The translations under genes and the position numbers were made by a program. Shown one piece after another: positions 26,914 to 34,586 of a DNA stretch of 47,214 bases. Numbering within the stretch: the stretch's first letter is position 1; every line of letters begins with the position of its first letter. The stretch comes from a virus, in the IMG/VR virus record IMGVR_UViG_3300046517_000659, positions 1-47,214 of that record; one strand, 5' to 3'. The notes beneath the pieces are model-generated. The model ran no database searches and was not told the DNA's origin. It saw only the letters and a program-made list of their open reading frames with translations.

Positions 26914-27474
26914 CTAGAACGTCACAGCAGACTGCAAGAGCGTCTGCATCATCAAGTACCCTTTGATCGTGCCGGTGGTAGTCGCCGTATTCGGCGCGGT
27001 CGTGACCTTAAGCACGAAATCGACCACCGGGAAGGTGCTGCCCTGAGTCGTGTAAACCGCGCTCGCGAGGTACTGTTTCGGAACGACGCCGCGCACCGGC
27101 GCTGTTGCGGTCGTGCCGGTCCAGCTCATCGTTGGGTCGAGCACGCCGGTTGCGTTGATGCCGATACCGACCGCGCTCACATAGGTCGCCTGAAAGGCGT
27201 TGCTCGCCGCGTTGGTGTCGCCCAAGCTGATGCGTACCGAGGTGCCGGTATCCAGCGACGGGATTTCGACGTGGTAGCCAAGCACCAGCACGCCATAACC
27301 GCCCGATTTATACGGGATGGGGCAGAGGCGCACGGTGTCGTTGATGATGAATCCGGTCGCCGCCGTCCCAGTTGCGATGTTGAACGAAAACGGTCGGCAG
27401 AAGGTTTGCGCGACCCCCCACGGGGCACTAATCTGAGTGTCCCCATAGGTATCTGCGGTATAGGCTGTTGCCAT
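26914..27474 (-). CDS. Probable capsid-associated beta-rich protein
   Basis: 186 residues, beta-rich and Thr/Ala/Gly-rich (FSFNIATGTAATGFIIND, GVLVLGYHVEIPSLDTG), no signal peptide. In phages with N4 gp56-type capsids a protein of this size and composition commonly follows the major capsid gene and may decorate the capsid. That role is inferred from position and composition. Confidence 0.55.
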   Translation of the reverse strand: MATAYTADTYGDTQISAPWGVAQTFCRPFSFNIATGTAATGFIINDTVRLCPIPYKSGGYGVLVLGYHVEIPSLDTGTSVRISLGDTNAASNAFQATYVSAVGIGINATGVLDPTMSWTGTTATAPVRGVVPKQYLASAVYTTQGSTFPVVDFVLKVTTAPNTATTTGTIKGYLMMQTLLQSAVTF

Positions 27475-27534
27475 CTCAATTCTCCCTAGCCATTGCTACG
27501 GTCTGCGGTCTGAGTGCAGCGTAGGGTTACTCCG

Positions 27535-28680
27535 TTAAGGGGCCGCGTAAGTCGAAATTACGATGCTGGCGTAGTTCTGCGCGGTGCCGCCGATGGTCAC
27601 CTGCGGAAGCGCACAACCCCAGATAAAGCCGCCGGTCACGCGCAACTGATTGCCCGCGTCCAGAATTTCTTCGTACCACCGGACTCGCAGCGGACGCCCT
27701 TCGATGTTGTCGGCGGACCCGAAGGCTACCGCCAGCGCTTGCGCACCCATGAAGACCGCGCGGGCTACCGAGGTCGTGCCGAGTACAGTCGGCGAAGCGA
27801 TGAGCGTCCCCGTCGCGTTCATCATCTGGTTCTGCGACGAAGTGCCCCACGGCACGTTGGCGTCGGCGTGCATCGGCACATTCTCGTAAACGCCGATTGC
27901 ACCGGTGAACAGCGGGTTGCCCGTCACCTGTCCGCCCTGCAGAGCCATGCCGAACAGATTGCCCCATTCGCCCGCCTGAAAGTTGTTCTTCAGGTCGCGT
28001 ACCTGGGTCTGGTGCATGAACAGAATGCCGGAAACTTCGATGCCCTTGATGATGGGCGGCTTGATCGGAAAGATAAGCGTGCTCTGCGCCTTGACGATGG
28101 CCTCGTTAATCAATTCGAGGTCCATGATTTCCTGCGAGGTCAGAGAGGCTTCATTGGCCGCGCCGCCCGACAGGATTTGGTGCGAGCTGTCCAGCGTCGC
28201 CGGCGAATTCAGGCCGGTGTACGCGACATTGGTCTGGTTGGTGTTGCAAGCCGCCTGATTCAAGAGGCCCGCATCGATGATGGTTTTTACCCAGTTCGCC
28301 AACTGCGCATAGGCCGCGTCACGCATCGACCAGGGGATGCGCTGTTGCGACATCTTGCCGACATTGAGCACCGCGTTGCGCTGCTGGTTGATGATGAAGC
28401 TGGAGGTCTGCCACGTCATCGCCGTCTCTTGGCCGGTAATCGGGGCGTCACCGATGACGCCGGGGCCGGTCAGATTCGGAAGCGTGTCGAACTTTACGGT
28501 GTCGCCGGGTCCCTTCAGAGGCTCATCGAAAAGTTGACAAATGTTGGTCTGGTCGCGGGCGTTGAGGCCCGGGGCCATGAGCTTCGCGAGAACGGGCGTG
28601 TGGATTGCTTGGAGGTAAACGCGGCGGCTGTAAATTACGACTGCGGCCGGGTCATTCGCAACTACGACGGTTTCTGCCAT
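27535..28680 (-). CDS. Major capsid protein, N4 gp56 family
   Basis: 381 residues, the normal length. The N-terminal part has the family pattern QLFDEPLKGPGDTVKFDT, LPNLTGPGVIGDAPITGQE, then MTWQTSSFIINQQRNAV; later come FPIKPPIIKGIEVSGILFM and the GNPLFTGAIGVYENVPM segment. It forms the HK97-fold icosahedral shell. A TAGGAG site precedes the ATG. The scaffold gene lies about 3 kb upstream with glycosyltransferase and methyltransferase genes between them. A plus-strand cassette starts 265 bases upstream, so this gene may have its own promoter. Confidence 0.9.
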   Translation of the reverse strand: MAETVVVANDPAAVVIYSRRVYLQAIHTPVLAKLMAPGLNARDQTNICQLFDEPLKGPGDTVKFDTLPNLTGPGVIGDAPITGQETAMTWQTSSFIINQQRNAVLNVGKMSQQRIPWSMRDAAYAQLANWVKTIIDAGLLNQAACNTNQTNVAYTGLNSPATLDSSHQILSGGAANEASLTSQEIMDLELINEAIVKAQSTLIFPIKPPIIKGIEVSGILFMHQTQVRDLKNNFQAGEWGNLFGMALQGGQVTGNPLFTGAIGVYENVPMHADANVPWGTSSQNQMMNATGTLIASPTVLGTTSVARAVFMGAQALAVAFGSADNIEGRPLRVRWYEEILDAGNQLRVTGGFIWGCALPQVTIGGTAQNYASIVISTYAAP

Positions 28681-28696
28681 TTTCAGCGACTCCTAA

Positions 28697-28717
28697 CTCG
28701 CGTCTCCTTGGCGCGAG
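28697..28717 (-). promoter_or_regulatory. Hairpin in the capsid gene leader
   Basis: CTCGCG (28697-28702) pairs with CGCGAG (28712-28717) around a 9-base loop. In the minus-strand message it lies just before the Shine-Dalgarno sequence of the major capsid gene, and the loop itself carries a second AAGGAG. It may set translation level or message stability; this is inference. Confidence 0.35.
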
Positions 28718-28906
28718 CGTGAACAAGGATGTTGCCGCTGTATGGCCTGCGGTGGGCCTCGTCACTTCAACCAATCCGCAAGCGACGAGGAGCGTAGCGA
28801 CCTTATCGGGGCCTATGCGCCTTACTCTTTCAGTTCGCCTCTCCACGAGGTCTGGGGCCTCATAAGGTTAGCCCGATGTTCTAGTTTTGATAGGAAATAT
28901 ATCTAG

Positions 28907-28936
28907 TTGTCAACGGTGCCTATTTTATGGTACCAT
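28907..28936 (+). promoter_or_regulatory. Promoter of the zinc-ribbon/HNH cassette, with palindromic -10 region
   Basis: TTGTCA (28907-28912), 18-base spacer, TACCAT (28931-28936). The -10 box is the end of a perfect 10-base palindrome, ATGGTACCAT, a possible repressor site. The ATG at 28946 follows nine bases later, so the leader would be only about 3 bases. GTTGTCAAC at 28906-28914 also offers TTGACA to the minus strand (28913-28908) with a weak TATCAA 15 bases on, so capsid transcription may diverge from the same spot. Confidence 0.45.
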
Positions 28937-28945
28937 TGTGTTGGT

Positions 28946-29122
28946 ATGAAAATCGCCCTGCAAGGATACCAATGTGAACGCTGCGGATACCGTTGGCCTA
29001 TACGACAGGATCAAGGAAAGGCGCAGGACATGGCGCCAATTCGCTGCCCAAATCCACAGTGCCGAAGCCCTTATTGGAATCGGCCCCGATCTAAGAAATG
29101 GGCTATTCGCAACGATTCGTAA
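28946..29122 (+). CDS. Small zinc-ribbon protein, first gene of a plus-strand cassette
   Basis: 58 residues: CERC, then CPNPQC and SPYWNRPRSKK. It aligns with the 44-residue zinc ribbon at 8047 (CDRC, CPKC, SAYWNTPRRKR). Both stand on the plus strand inside the minus-strand late block, and both have a promoter ending just before the ATG. A DNA-binding or regulatory role is likely from the family. The ATG at 28946 is preferred to the upstream ATG at 28907, which overlaps the -35 box. Confidence 0.7.
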   Translation: MKIALQGYQCERCGYRWPIRQDQGKAQDMAPIRCPNPQCRSPYWNRPRSKKWAIRNDS

Positions 29123-29456
29123 ACTTCACGCGGCGGGTGTCGATTTCAAAATCAGTTTTGAAAAGTACGATGCGGCGTTGACGCTCAAGCGACAGAACAA
29201 TCCGCGACTCAGGAATCGCGCCGTGCCGATTCGTCAGAACGCTTTCGATAAGTTGGCGCTAATTCAACAGGTTGCTTGCGCGATTTGCCGCGAGCCGTTT
29301 CAAAGCGAACGAAATATTCGCGTCGATCACGATCACGACACAAACAAGACCCGCGGATTGCTCTGTCACAATTGCAACGTCGGATTAGGTCATTTCAAGG
29401 ACAGCCCCATGAGACTTGAAGCAGCGGTCGCTTATTTGCGACGACAGGGAGAATGA
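28974..29456 (+). CDS. HNH / endonuclease VII-type homing-like endonuclease
   Basis: The C-terminal 80 residues carry the recombination endonuclease VII pattern: ACAICREPFQ, the core VDHDHDTNKTRGLLCHNCN, then GLGHFKD, with four zinc cysteines and the catalytic DHDH. These enzymes cut or nick DNA and often act as free-standing homing endonucleases beside structural genes. The start is uncertain: GTG at 28974 has AAGGA 8 bases upstream but overlaps the zinc-ribbon gene for 149 bases in another frame; TTG at 29178 gives a 92-residue core with a weak site. The gene lies next to the major capsid gene, a typical homing target. Confidence 0.75.
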   Translation: MNAADTVGLYDRIKERRRTWRQFAAQIHSAEALIGIGPDLRNGLFATIRKLHAAGVDFKISFEKYDAALTLKRQNNPRLRNRAVPIRQNAFDKLALIQQVACAICREPFQSERNIRVDHDHDTNKTRGLLCHNCNVGLGHFKDSPMRLEAAVAYLRRQGE

Positions 29457-29698
29457 TGAACGCAAAACAGAGGCGAACTGCTCGGCGCGCAATGCGGCGG
29501 CACTGGGCGATTATCGATATACAGCCAATGCCCATCATTCACGCGAACATGCTCGAAACAATGGAGTGGGCACAGCGGCAGATTATTGCAATCTGTGGGC
29601 TATCGAAAGAACTGCTCACCGCGCATGAAACGAGCAGTCAAGTCGGCTTGATTGCTTTCAGCACGAAGGCCAGCCGGTCTTCGCCCTTTTGCAGATGA
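29456..29698 (+). CDS. Small basic protein, third gene of the cassette
   Basis: 80 residues; the N-terminus is very basic (MNAKQRRTARRAMRRHW), suited to nucleic-acid binding. The start lies at the HNH stop (ATGATGA) behind AGGGAG. The last 61 bases overlap the convergent methyltransferase gene, so the C-terminus may be under double constraint or spurious. No family recognised. Confidence 0.45.
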   Translation: MNAKQRRTARRAMRRHWAIIDIQPMPIIHANMLETMEWAQRQIIAICGLSKELLTAHETSSQVGLIAFSTKASRSSPFCR

Positions 29699-30180
29699 AC
29701 GCACTCGAAGTTCGTATCGCCCAAGTACCGCAGATAATCGGCCAGCGTGGTCTTGCCGAGTTGCTTCAGAGTCTCCTCGCGGGAGAGATAGACCAGCGTT
29801 AGCTCATTGATAACGCGGCGATGGCCGGGGTCCCCCCATGCGTGGTCGCTATCGAAGCGCGGCACGATGGCGCACAGCAAGCCGTTTGGTTCCAGCACGC
29901 GCCAGTATTCGCCGAATTCGTGGAAGAACTCGCGATACTGACCCTGATAGCCGAGATGTTCCAGCACGTCGTAGGCGTGAATCTCGCCGAAGGTGTTGTC
30001 CTCGAACGGCAGCTTGCGGGAATCCACCGCCACTTCGTCAAGGTCGAAGATTACGTCAGCTTCGGATTCCTTGTAGCAGTCCAGCGTAGTCAGGTTGAGG
30101 AATTCCTTGCCGGTCGGCGTGCTCATGTCCTTGGTTCGCCGATGGCCGCAGCCGAGGAGCAATTCGCGGTAGTTGGTCAT
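29638..30180 (-). CDS. SAM-dependent methyltransferase (type 11-like)
   Basis: 180 residues. The SAM-binding loop is LLLGCGHRR (7-15); LPFEDNTFGEIHAYDVLEHL (57-76) is the usual second motif, and VLEPNGLLCAIVP (95-107) the third. Fold and size match class I small-molecule or sugar methyltransferases rather than DNA methyltransferases (no NPPY or DPPY). With the glycosyltransferase upstream it may methylate a glycan on the virion or the host surface. Coupled by ATGA to the tiny membrane gene. Confidence 0.75.
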   Translation of the reverse strand: MTNYRELLLGCGHRRTKDMSTPTGKEFLNLTTLDCYKESEADVIFDLDEVAVDSRKLPFEDNTFGEIHAYDVLEHLGYQGQYREFFHEFGEYWRVLEPNGLLCAIVPRFDSDHAWGDPGHRRVINELTLVYLSREETLKQLGKTTLADYLRYLGDTNFECVHLQKGEDRLAFVLKAIKPT

Positions 30181-30278
30181 TTGGCCGGCCGGATAAAGAT
30201 CGAGATTATGAGCAAAACGGCGACGACATCGATTGCATTGCAGATAAATTCAATAACGCGGAACTCTGTGCCACTCAT
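30177..30278 (-). CDS. Tiny one-helix membrane protein between glycosyltransferase and methyltransferase
   Basis: 33 residues; a hydrophobic helix (VVAVLLIISIFI, about 18-29) ends in RPAK. Both ends overlap neighbours by ATGA, so it is likely translated with them. It may anchor the two modification enzymes at the inner membrane, where glycan lipids are made. That link is inference from position. Confidence 0.5.
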   Translation of the reverse strand: MSGTEFRVIEFICNAIDVVAVLLIISIFIRPAK

Positions 30279-30994
30279 AGCTTGACCTCAAATGGAGACG
30301 AGACTTTACCCAGCGACGGATCGTGCGCGAGGAGCGCCTGCACCATCGCGAAATCGATCGTCCATTTCTTGATGTGACCGAGCACTAATCCGGCGTGCCC
30401 CCACGTTTGGAATCCCAACTTGCCCGCGCGAACGCAAAAGCACATATCCTCGCCGTAGGCATATTTGCGCCCTTTGTAAGTGTACTGGTCGCGTCCGAAC
30501 CACGGCCACGCATCGTCGGCGTGCGCCTTACCGACCACCTCCAGCACGTCACGCCGAATCAGGCAGCAGCCCATCCCCACCGCGCTTACCGGATGGACGA
30601 GGCCCATCTGGAACGAATCCATCACACGCAATCCCTCGCCATCCACCTGGGGCTGGAACCACACTGGCTGCAGGGCTTTCTCTTTCAACTCTCCGAAGTA
30701 CAGCGCCGAGCATATCGGGAAAGAATGGTCTGCGGCGGTGTCGATAAGCGCGTAAATCAATTCCGGCGGGAAGGTATGGTCGGTATCGAGGAAGAGCAGA
30801 TAGTCGTGGTCGCGCTCCATAAACTCGCGGACGACTTCGTTGCGGTTATCGTCGAGGTAGGCACCGCGAATCTTGATCACCTTGCCGTCCACAACGCGCC
30901 GGTTGTTGCTGTCGTGAGCGAGAAAGTTGAAGAGACTCGCCACAAACTCGTTTTCCAACGTCCCGCCGTGGATATAGCCGATGGAAATTTTCAC
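30275..30994 (-). CDS. GT-A type glycosyltransferase
   Basis: 239 residues from the GTG that overlaps the upstream stop (GTGA); an ATG at 31012 is possible. LLFLDTDHTF (67-76) is the nucleotide-sugar/metal DxD motif, preceded by RNEVVREF and followed by GMGCCLIRRDVLE and the YGEDMCFCVRAGKLG acceptor-side motif. These features place it near GT2-type enzymes. The sugar and acceptor are unknown; possibilities are the capsid, fibre proteins, or host lipopolysaccharide. It lies in a late operon, which favours virion modification. Confidence 0.75.
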   Translation of the reverse strand: MKISIGYIHGGTLENEFVASLFNFLAHDSNNRRVVDGKVIKIRGAYLDDNRNEVVREFMERDHDYLLFLDTDHTFPPELIYALIDTAADHSFPICSALYFGELKEKALQPVWFQPQVDGEGLRVMDSFQMGLVHPVSAVGMGCCLIRRDVLEVVGKAHADDAWPWFGRDQYTYKGRKYAYGEDMCFCVRAGKLGFQTWGHAGLVLGHIKKWTIDFAMVQALLAHDPSLGKVSSPFEVKL

Positions 30995-31188
30995 CGATTG
31001 CTCTCTAAGCATCGCTGAATTTCCTGCTCGACCGCAGGCGTTAGCGATAGTTCTCCGTCGAGCACGCGCTGAATATGGCGATTCGCAACACCTAAAGCGA
31101 TCCATTTCCGGTCCGCGACGGCTTGGTTCTCGTTCTCCGCCGCAAGCATAATTTCGTTTCGCTGCTGAATATAATCGTCGATGCTCAT
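30991..31188 (-). CDS. Small helical protein of unknown function
   Basis: 65 residues from the ATG coupled to the upstream stop (ATGA). Charged and helical throughout (YIQQRNEIMLAAENENQAV, LTPAVEQEIQRCLES). The pattern VANRHIQRVLDGELSLTPAVEQEIQ could be a helix-turn-helix, similar to small DNA-binding proteins, but this is weak. Sits ahead of the glycosyltransferase. Confidence 0.45.
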   Translation of the reverse strand: MSIDDYIQQRNEIMLAAENENQAVADRKWIALGVANRHIQRVLDGELSLTPAVEQEIQRCLESNR

Positions 31189-31466
31189 CTCAATCCCAGC
31201 CCCCAACGGAGCGAGCTATGCTCGTTGTGGCCGCTGCGCCGGAAGAAGTCGGGGTCTTTCCACGACTGTTGCGTGCAATGGATGCAATACGGCGCGACTC
31301 CGAACAGCGACCAGCCCATCGCTTCAGGCGGATTCTTTATCTCGCCGTTCTGGTCGCGATTGAGGCCGTGAACCTTAACCAACTCGGTGCGGCAATAGAC
31401 GCACTTCGCCCCCGCCGGAAACGGAAACATGCCGGTACGACCGGCATTATGATGCGGGGAGAACAT
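31185..31466 (-). CDS. Small zinc-finger-like protein
   Basis: 93 residues with CVYC (about 22-25) and CIHC (about 61-64), a paired CxxC arrangement for one zinc ion. The rest contains SLFGVAPYCIHCTQQSWKD. ATG at 31466 overlaps the upstream stop (TAATG). Resembles small phage HNH-like or recycling zinc proteins but lacks the catalytic His core. Confidence 0.5.
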   Translation of the reverse strand: MFSPHHNAGRTGMFPFPAGAKCVYCRTELVKVHGLNRDQNGEIKNPPEAMGWSLFGVAPYCIHCTQQSWKDPDFFRRSGHNEHSSLRWGLGLR

Positions 31467-31552
31467 TACATTGTCCCCCCGTCGCCGATAATGATGATCG
31501 CTAACATCAGTCCCAACACGACGACAAATCCGGTCAGAATATCTCCCAACAT
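31466..31552 (-). CDS. Tiny one-helix membrane protein
   Basis: 28 residues: one hydrophobic helix (ILTGFVVVLGLMLAIIIIG) with a short polar end. GGGGAG precedes the ATG, and its stop overlaps the next start (TAATG). Conserved coupling supports expression. The function is unknown; similar tiny proteins occur at 30177, 40142 and 45758. Confidence 0.5.
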   Translation of the reverse strand: MLGDILTGFVVVLGLMLAIIIIGDGGTM

Positions 31553-31553
31553 T

Positions 31554-31784
31554 TTAGCTCCCCACCACTACTTCAGCGGGAAGCTGTTTCGCGACTTCGA
31601 TTAGTGCGCGCCCCATCGCCTCGCACGCCTTGTCGGTATCGACGTGAATCGCGGCGGAACCGACGATCTTATCCACAGCGCCGGTTATGGGCGACTGAAG
31701 AAATATCGTTATGTCGAATTTGAACGAGCCGTCCGAATGCCGATACGGGCCTTTGACGACGAATTGCGCTCTGCTGAGGTCCAT
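31554..31784 (-). CDS. Small hypothetical protein
   Basis: 76 residues, alternating strands and one helix (FVVKGPYRHSDGSFKFDIT, then AIHVDTDKACEAMGRALIE). No motif recognised. It starts at the last base of the scaffold gene, so it is translated with it. Confidence 0.45.
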   Translation of the reverse strand: MDLSRAQFVVKGPYRHSDGSFKFDITIFLQSPITGAVDKIVGSAAIHVDTDKACEAMGRALIEVAKQLPAEVVVGS

Positions 31785-32869
31785 CAGATATTCCTGTAAG
31801 ACTGCGGGTTGGCGATCATCGCGTCGAGGTCGGCATCGTTGAGGCCCACGACTTCGGAGCGGTTGCGCAGCACACGCGGCTGCGCGCCCGTTTCACCGCT
31901 CTTAGACTCGCTCAGACTATTAGTCGCCTCGCTGATGGCCTTCTGCTTGAGCACCTTCTCGCGCGAGGCTGCGCCGTCATCGACCGACTTGGCTGCCGCT
32001 TCGGCTTGCGCCGGAGTGTAGCCACGCGCGAGCGCGAGGTCGTAGGCGATTGCGGCGGGGTTGCGTCCGGTTGCTTCCGCACCCTGCCAGACCAGTTGTC
32101 GGCGGCTGGCGAGGTAGGTGTCGCGAGCAATCAGATATTGCGCCACGTCCTCGGGGTCTTGGTTGGTTTTAGCGGCTTCTTCCTGAACCGCAGGCTGTGC
32201 GGCCACTTTAGCGAGATGATCGACGTAAGGCTTATAGGCTTCATTCCCCTGTCGGCCCGCGGCGATTGCGGCGCCTAAACTGCGCAGCCCAACGGTGGCG
32301 AGGCCCGCGCGTTCCCAATCCTTGATTTCGGCTTGTTCGAGGAACTTCAGCGCATCGGGGTAGTCCGGCTTGGTTGTCTTGAACTCAGCTTCCTGATTGC
32401 GGATGCCGTCGAGTCGGTCCTTGTTGGCCTGCTCCGCGCGGAGCCGGTTGACTTCGGCTTCGAGGTTCTCCGCCTTGGCCTTCAGGAAATTGGCCGGGTC
32501 ATCGTCGAACGCGGGCGGACTTTTCGGCGCTTCGGCCGGCGGCGTGGTCTCGCGCGACTTCTGCATATCCGCGAGTTGCTTTTCGAGCAGACGGACACGC
32601 TTCCACGCGGCGTTATCTTGCGGAGCGGGCGGTGTATCGGCAGGCTTGGTCTCGACGGGCGCTTTGACTTCCTCGGCAGGCTTGGCTTCCACCGGCGGAG
32701 CCAATTCGCCATCGGCTGGCCGCTGGCCTATATCGGGCGTCTCAGCTTCCGCCGCCTCGGTAGTCGCGGTGACGGGACTTTGGCGCTGCGCTTCGGCAAT
32801 CTTGCGCAATTCGTCGGGGTCGGTTATCTCGCCGATCTTTTCGAGATCGAGCGATGCTTCTTCAGCCAT
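31784..32869 (-). CDS. Probable scaffolding protein
   Basis: 361 residues, strongly charged, Glu/Ala/Pro/Lys-rich and mostly helical, with a disordered N-terminal third (ETPDIGQRPADGELAPPVEA) and long coiled-coil segments (LEAEVNRLRAEQANKDRL). This composition and its place between portal and capsid genes are typical of podovirus scaffolds, which guide capsid assembly and then leave. No protease is visible. Confidence 0.7.
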   Translation of the reverse strand: MAEEASLDLEKIGEITDPDELRKIAEAQRQSPVTATTEAAEAETPDIGQRPADGELAPPVEAKPAEEVKAPVETKPADTPPAPQDNAAWKRVRLLEKQLADMQKSRETTPPAEAPKSPPAFDDDPANFLKAKAENLEAEVNRLRAEQANKDRLDGIRNQEAEFKTTKPDYPDALKFLEQAEIKDWERAGLATVGLRSLGAAIAAGRQGNEAYKPYVDHLAKVAAQPAVQEEAAKTNQDPEDVAQYLIARDTYLASRRQLVWQGAEATGRNPAAIAYDLALARGYTPAQAEAAAKSVDDGAASREKVLKQKAISEATNSLSESKSGETGAQPRVLRNRSEVVGLNDADLDAMIANPQSYRNI

Positions 32870-32878
32870 CTCAGCCTC

Positions 32879-33097
32879 CTACTGTTTCATCGGCGCGTCG
32901 CCGAGCCGGTCCACGACGATTCTCATGCTGACGCCGCTGGCCGTGTTCACTTCGAGCACCTGCGGCGTGCCGTACAGCGCGGCTTCCATCTTACCCATCA
33001 GCGCTTGCAACTCCGCCGCCGTCCCGTTGAGCGTAACGTAAACTTTGGTTGCTGCCGCGCCGGGAGCGCTCTGCACCGCCGCTGTCATAATATCCAT
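32879..33097 (-). CDS. Small beta-alpha hypothetical protein
   Basis: 72 residues: strand-helix-strand pattern (KVYVTLNGTAAELQALMGKM, then TASGVSMRIVVDRLG). No named family. Its stop lies 9 bases before the scaffold ATG, and its start shares one base with the ATP-grasp stop. Probably a head-assembly or accessory protein. Confidence 0.45.
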   Translation of the reverse strand: MDIMTAAVQSAPGAAATKVYVTLNGTAAELQALMGKMEAALYGTPQVLEVNTASGVSMRIVVDRLGDAPMKQ

Positions 33098-34410
33098 CAG
33101 TCGTCTAGCGCCACTTCCGGTTCGGGAATCGGGCCGCCGAACTTGATGCCCTGCGACTCTGCTTCCTCGATTGATTTGAGCAAGTCCACGAAGCCCGCCG
33201 TCTCGACCGAGACCGGCAAATCTTTGATCAACTCCAGGTTCTCTTTGAGATGGTCGATAGCTTCCTCGGCGGAATCGCCCACGCCCAGAATCACGCCCAC
33301 CTCGTCGCTTTCCTCAATGGGGAAGTGATACAGCCCGTCGATTTTGCAGTAGTGGTAGAGCTTCATCCAGCGCAGCGCTTCGTCGGGGATTTCCAGCGTC
33401 TTCCACTCGTTGTCGATGGTCGGGTCTTTGGTCGCCTGCTGATAATGCAGCGTACCCTCAGCGGCGAACTTCCACAGAAACTTCGGTGGAATCACGATGC
33501 CGTTTGCACCGTGCCAGATAACGTCGGCGAGGTTGATGCACGTCTCTAGTTGGTGCTCGCCAGTCTGTCCCGGCATTCGCGGGGTCGGGTCGATGAAATA
33601 CGGGATGCCGTCAGCCACGCGCACTTCGGTCGCCCACCAGCCACGATAGCCGTAGCCCGCGAGCACCGGCGCCATCTTTTCGTTGACGATGCCGATTTCG
33701 GGCGGGAGGTCTTCGTTCGATAGTAGCGAGCCTAAGTACAGCTCGTTTTTCTTCTCGTACCCCTGGAAGGACTCGGGCGGGTAGTCGCCGTCGATGCACC
33801 AGCCGTCGTAGCCCAACTCCATGTCGGATTCGATGTCGTCCTGCACGACGAAGGTGACGGTCTCGGCTGCGCCGCCGAAGATGACCGAGAGGCTATCGAG
33901 CGTGCGTTGCGTGAAGCCGGAAAACTGACGGTGATGCCACGTCTCCATGTTGCCGCGATAGCGATTGATTTTGATCCACTTGTTCTCGTTCTGCTTCAGG
34001 TATTCTTCGAGGGCGCGTAGCCCCACGATGGTTTCGGAGTGGATGGTGGGGAGACCGACAGAATCCAGCACATCCAGAAAAAAGTCACGATAAAGCTCAA
34101 GGTCAGTGGCACCCATGTGCCCCCACACAGCCTTGCCAATACTTTTAAGATGACGTTGGAGACTGCCAAAACCAATGTCAGGGAAAACAAAGAGGTCGAT
34201 AGTGCGAAGGATTTTAGGATCGAGGAAATCATCTAGGCGCTCCACTTTGTCGAGACCCGTTCCGATGACGCAGTTGCGGATGGACTGATATTCAGTCTCG
34301 AACGGCGAATGGTAGTACACCGTTTCCATCGTCTCAGCCAGCTTCTCAGCGACCGATACGAAGGTGCCATAGTCCACGACGGCGGCAGTGACTTCTTCGA
34401 CGCGCTTCAT
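33097..34410 (-). CDS. ATP-grasp enzyme, PurD-like, in the head operon
   Basis: 437 residues. Order of motifs resembles ATP-grasp ligases: pre-domain to about 100; TDLELYRDFFLDVLDSVGLPT (102-122, in two parts) as the entry to the grasp; KWIKINRYRGN near 144-154 with the ATP lysine K148; a glycine-poor second loop; and IDPTPRMPGQTGEHQLE at 273-289, which matches the ExNPR-type metal site (here D-x-T-P-R). The C-terminal GVGDSAEEAIDHLKENL is like PurD. Such enzymes join a carboxylate to an amine using ATP. The substrate is unknown; it could be a nucleotide, peptide or modification of a virion component. Confidence 0.65.
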   Translation of the reverse strand: MKRVEEVTAAVVDYGTFVSVAEKLAETMETVYYHSPFETEYQSIRNCVIGTGLDKVERLDDFLDPKILRTIDLFVFPDIGFGSLQRHLKSIGKAVWGHMGATDLELYRDFFLDVLDSVGLPTIHSETIVGLRALEEYLKQNENKWIKINRYRGNMETWHHRQFSGFTQRTLDSLSVIFGGAAETVTFVVQDDIESDMELGYDGWCIDGDYPPESFQGYEKKNELYLGSLLSNEDLPPEIGIVNEKMAPVLAGYGYRGWWATEVRVADGIPYFIDPTPRMPGQTGEHQLETCINLADVIWHGANGIVIPPKFLWKFAAEGTLHYQQATKDPTIDNEWKTLEIPDEALRWMKLYHYCKIDGLYHFPIEESDEVGVILGVGDSAEEAIDHLKENLELIKDLPVSVETAGFVDLLKSIEEAESQGIKFGGPIPEPEVALDD

Positions 34411-34586
34411 GGTTCATTTCGGATGATCAGGAGTTCACCGTCGATAACTGCGACAACTTTCTCTTTTTCCTCGGGATGTTCCTGCTGATAGGCGTCCCCC
34501 ATGAGAGCGAGCGGTCGCCATTCCGTCGCGTAAAGGCGATTTTTGAGTTCGACTAGCTGCGGTGATGTAATATATCGTTTGTTCAT
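34407..34586 (-). CDS. Small hypothetical protein between ATP-grasp and phage accessory gene
   Basis: 59 residues: a helix (ITSPQLVELKNRLYATEWRP) followed by a short beta part (EKVVAVIDGELLIIRNEP). Both ends overlap neighbours (ATGA), which supports it as real. The function is unknown. Confidence 0.5.
   Translation of the reverse strand: MNKRYITSPQLVELKNRLYATEWRPLALMGDAYQQEHPEEKEKVVAVIDGELLIIRNEP

Noticed and set aside
28652-28846. Minus-strand frame upstream of the capsid gene
   Set aside because: Overlaps the capsid start and leader hairpin; basic low-quality sequence without a start signal.
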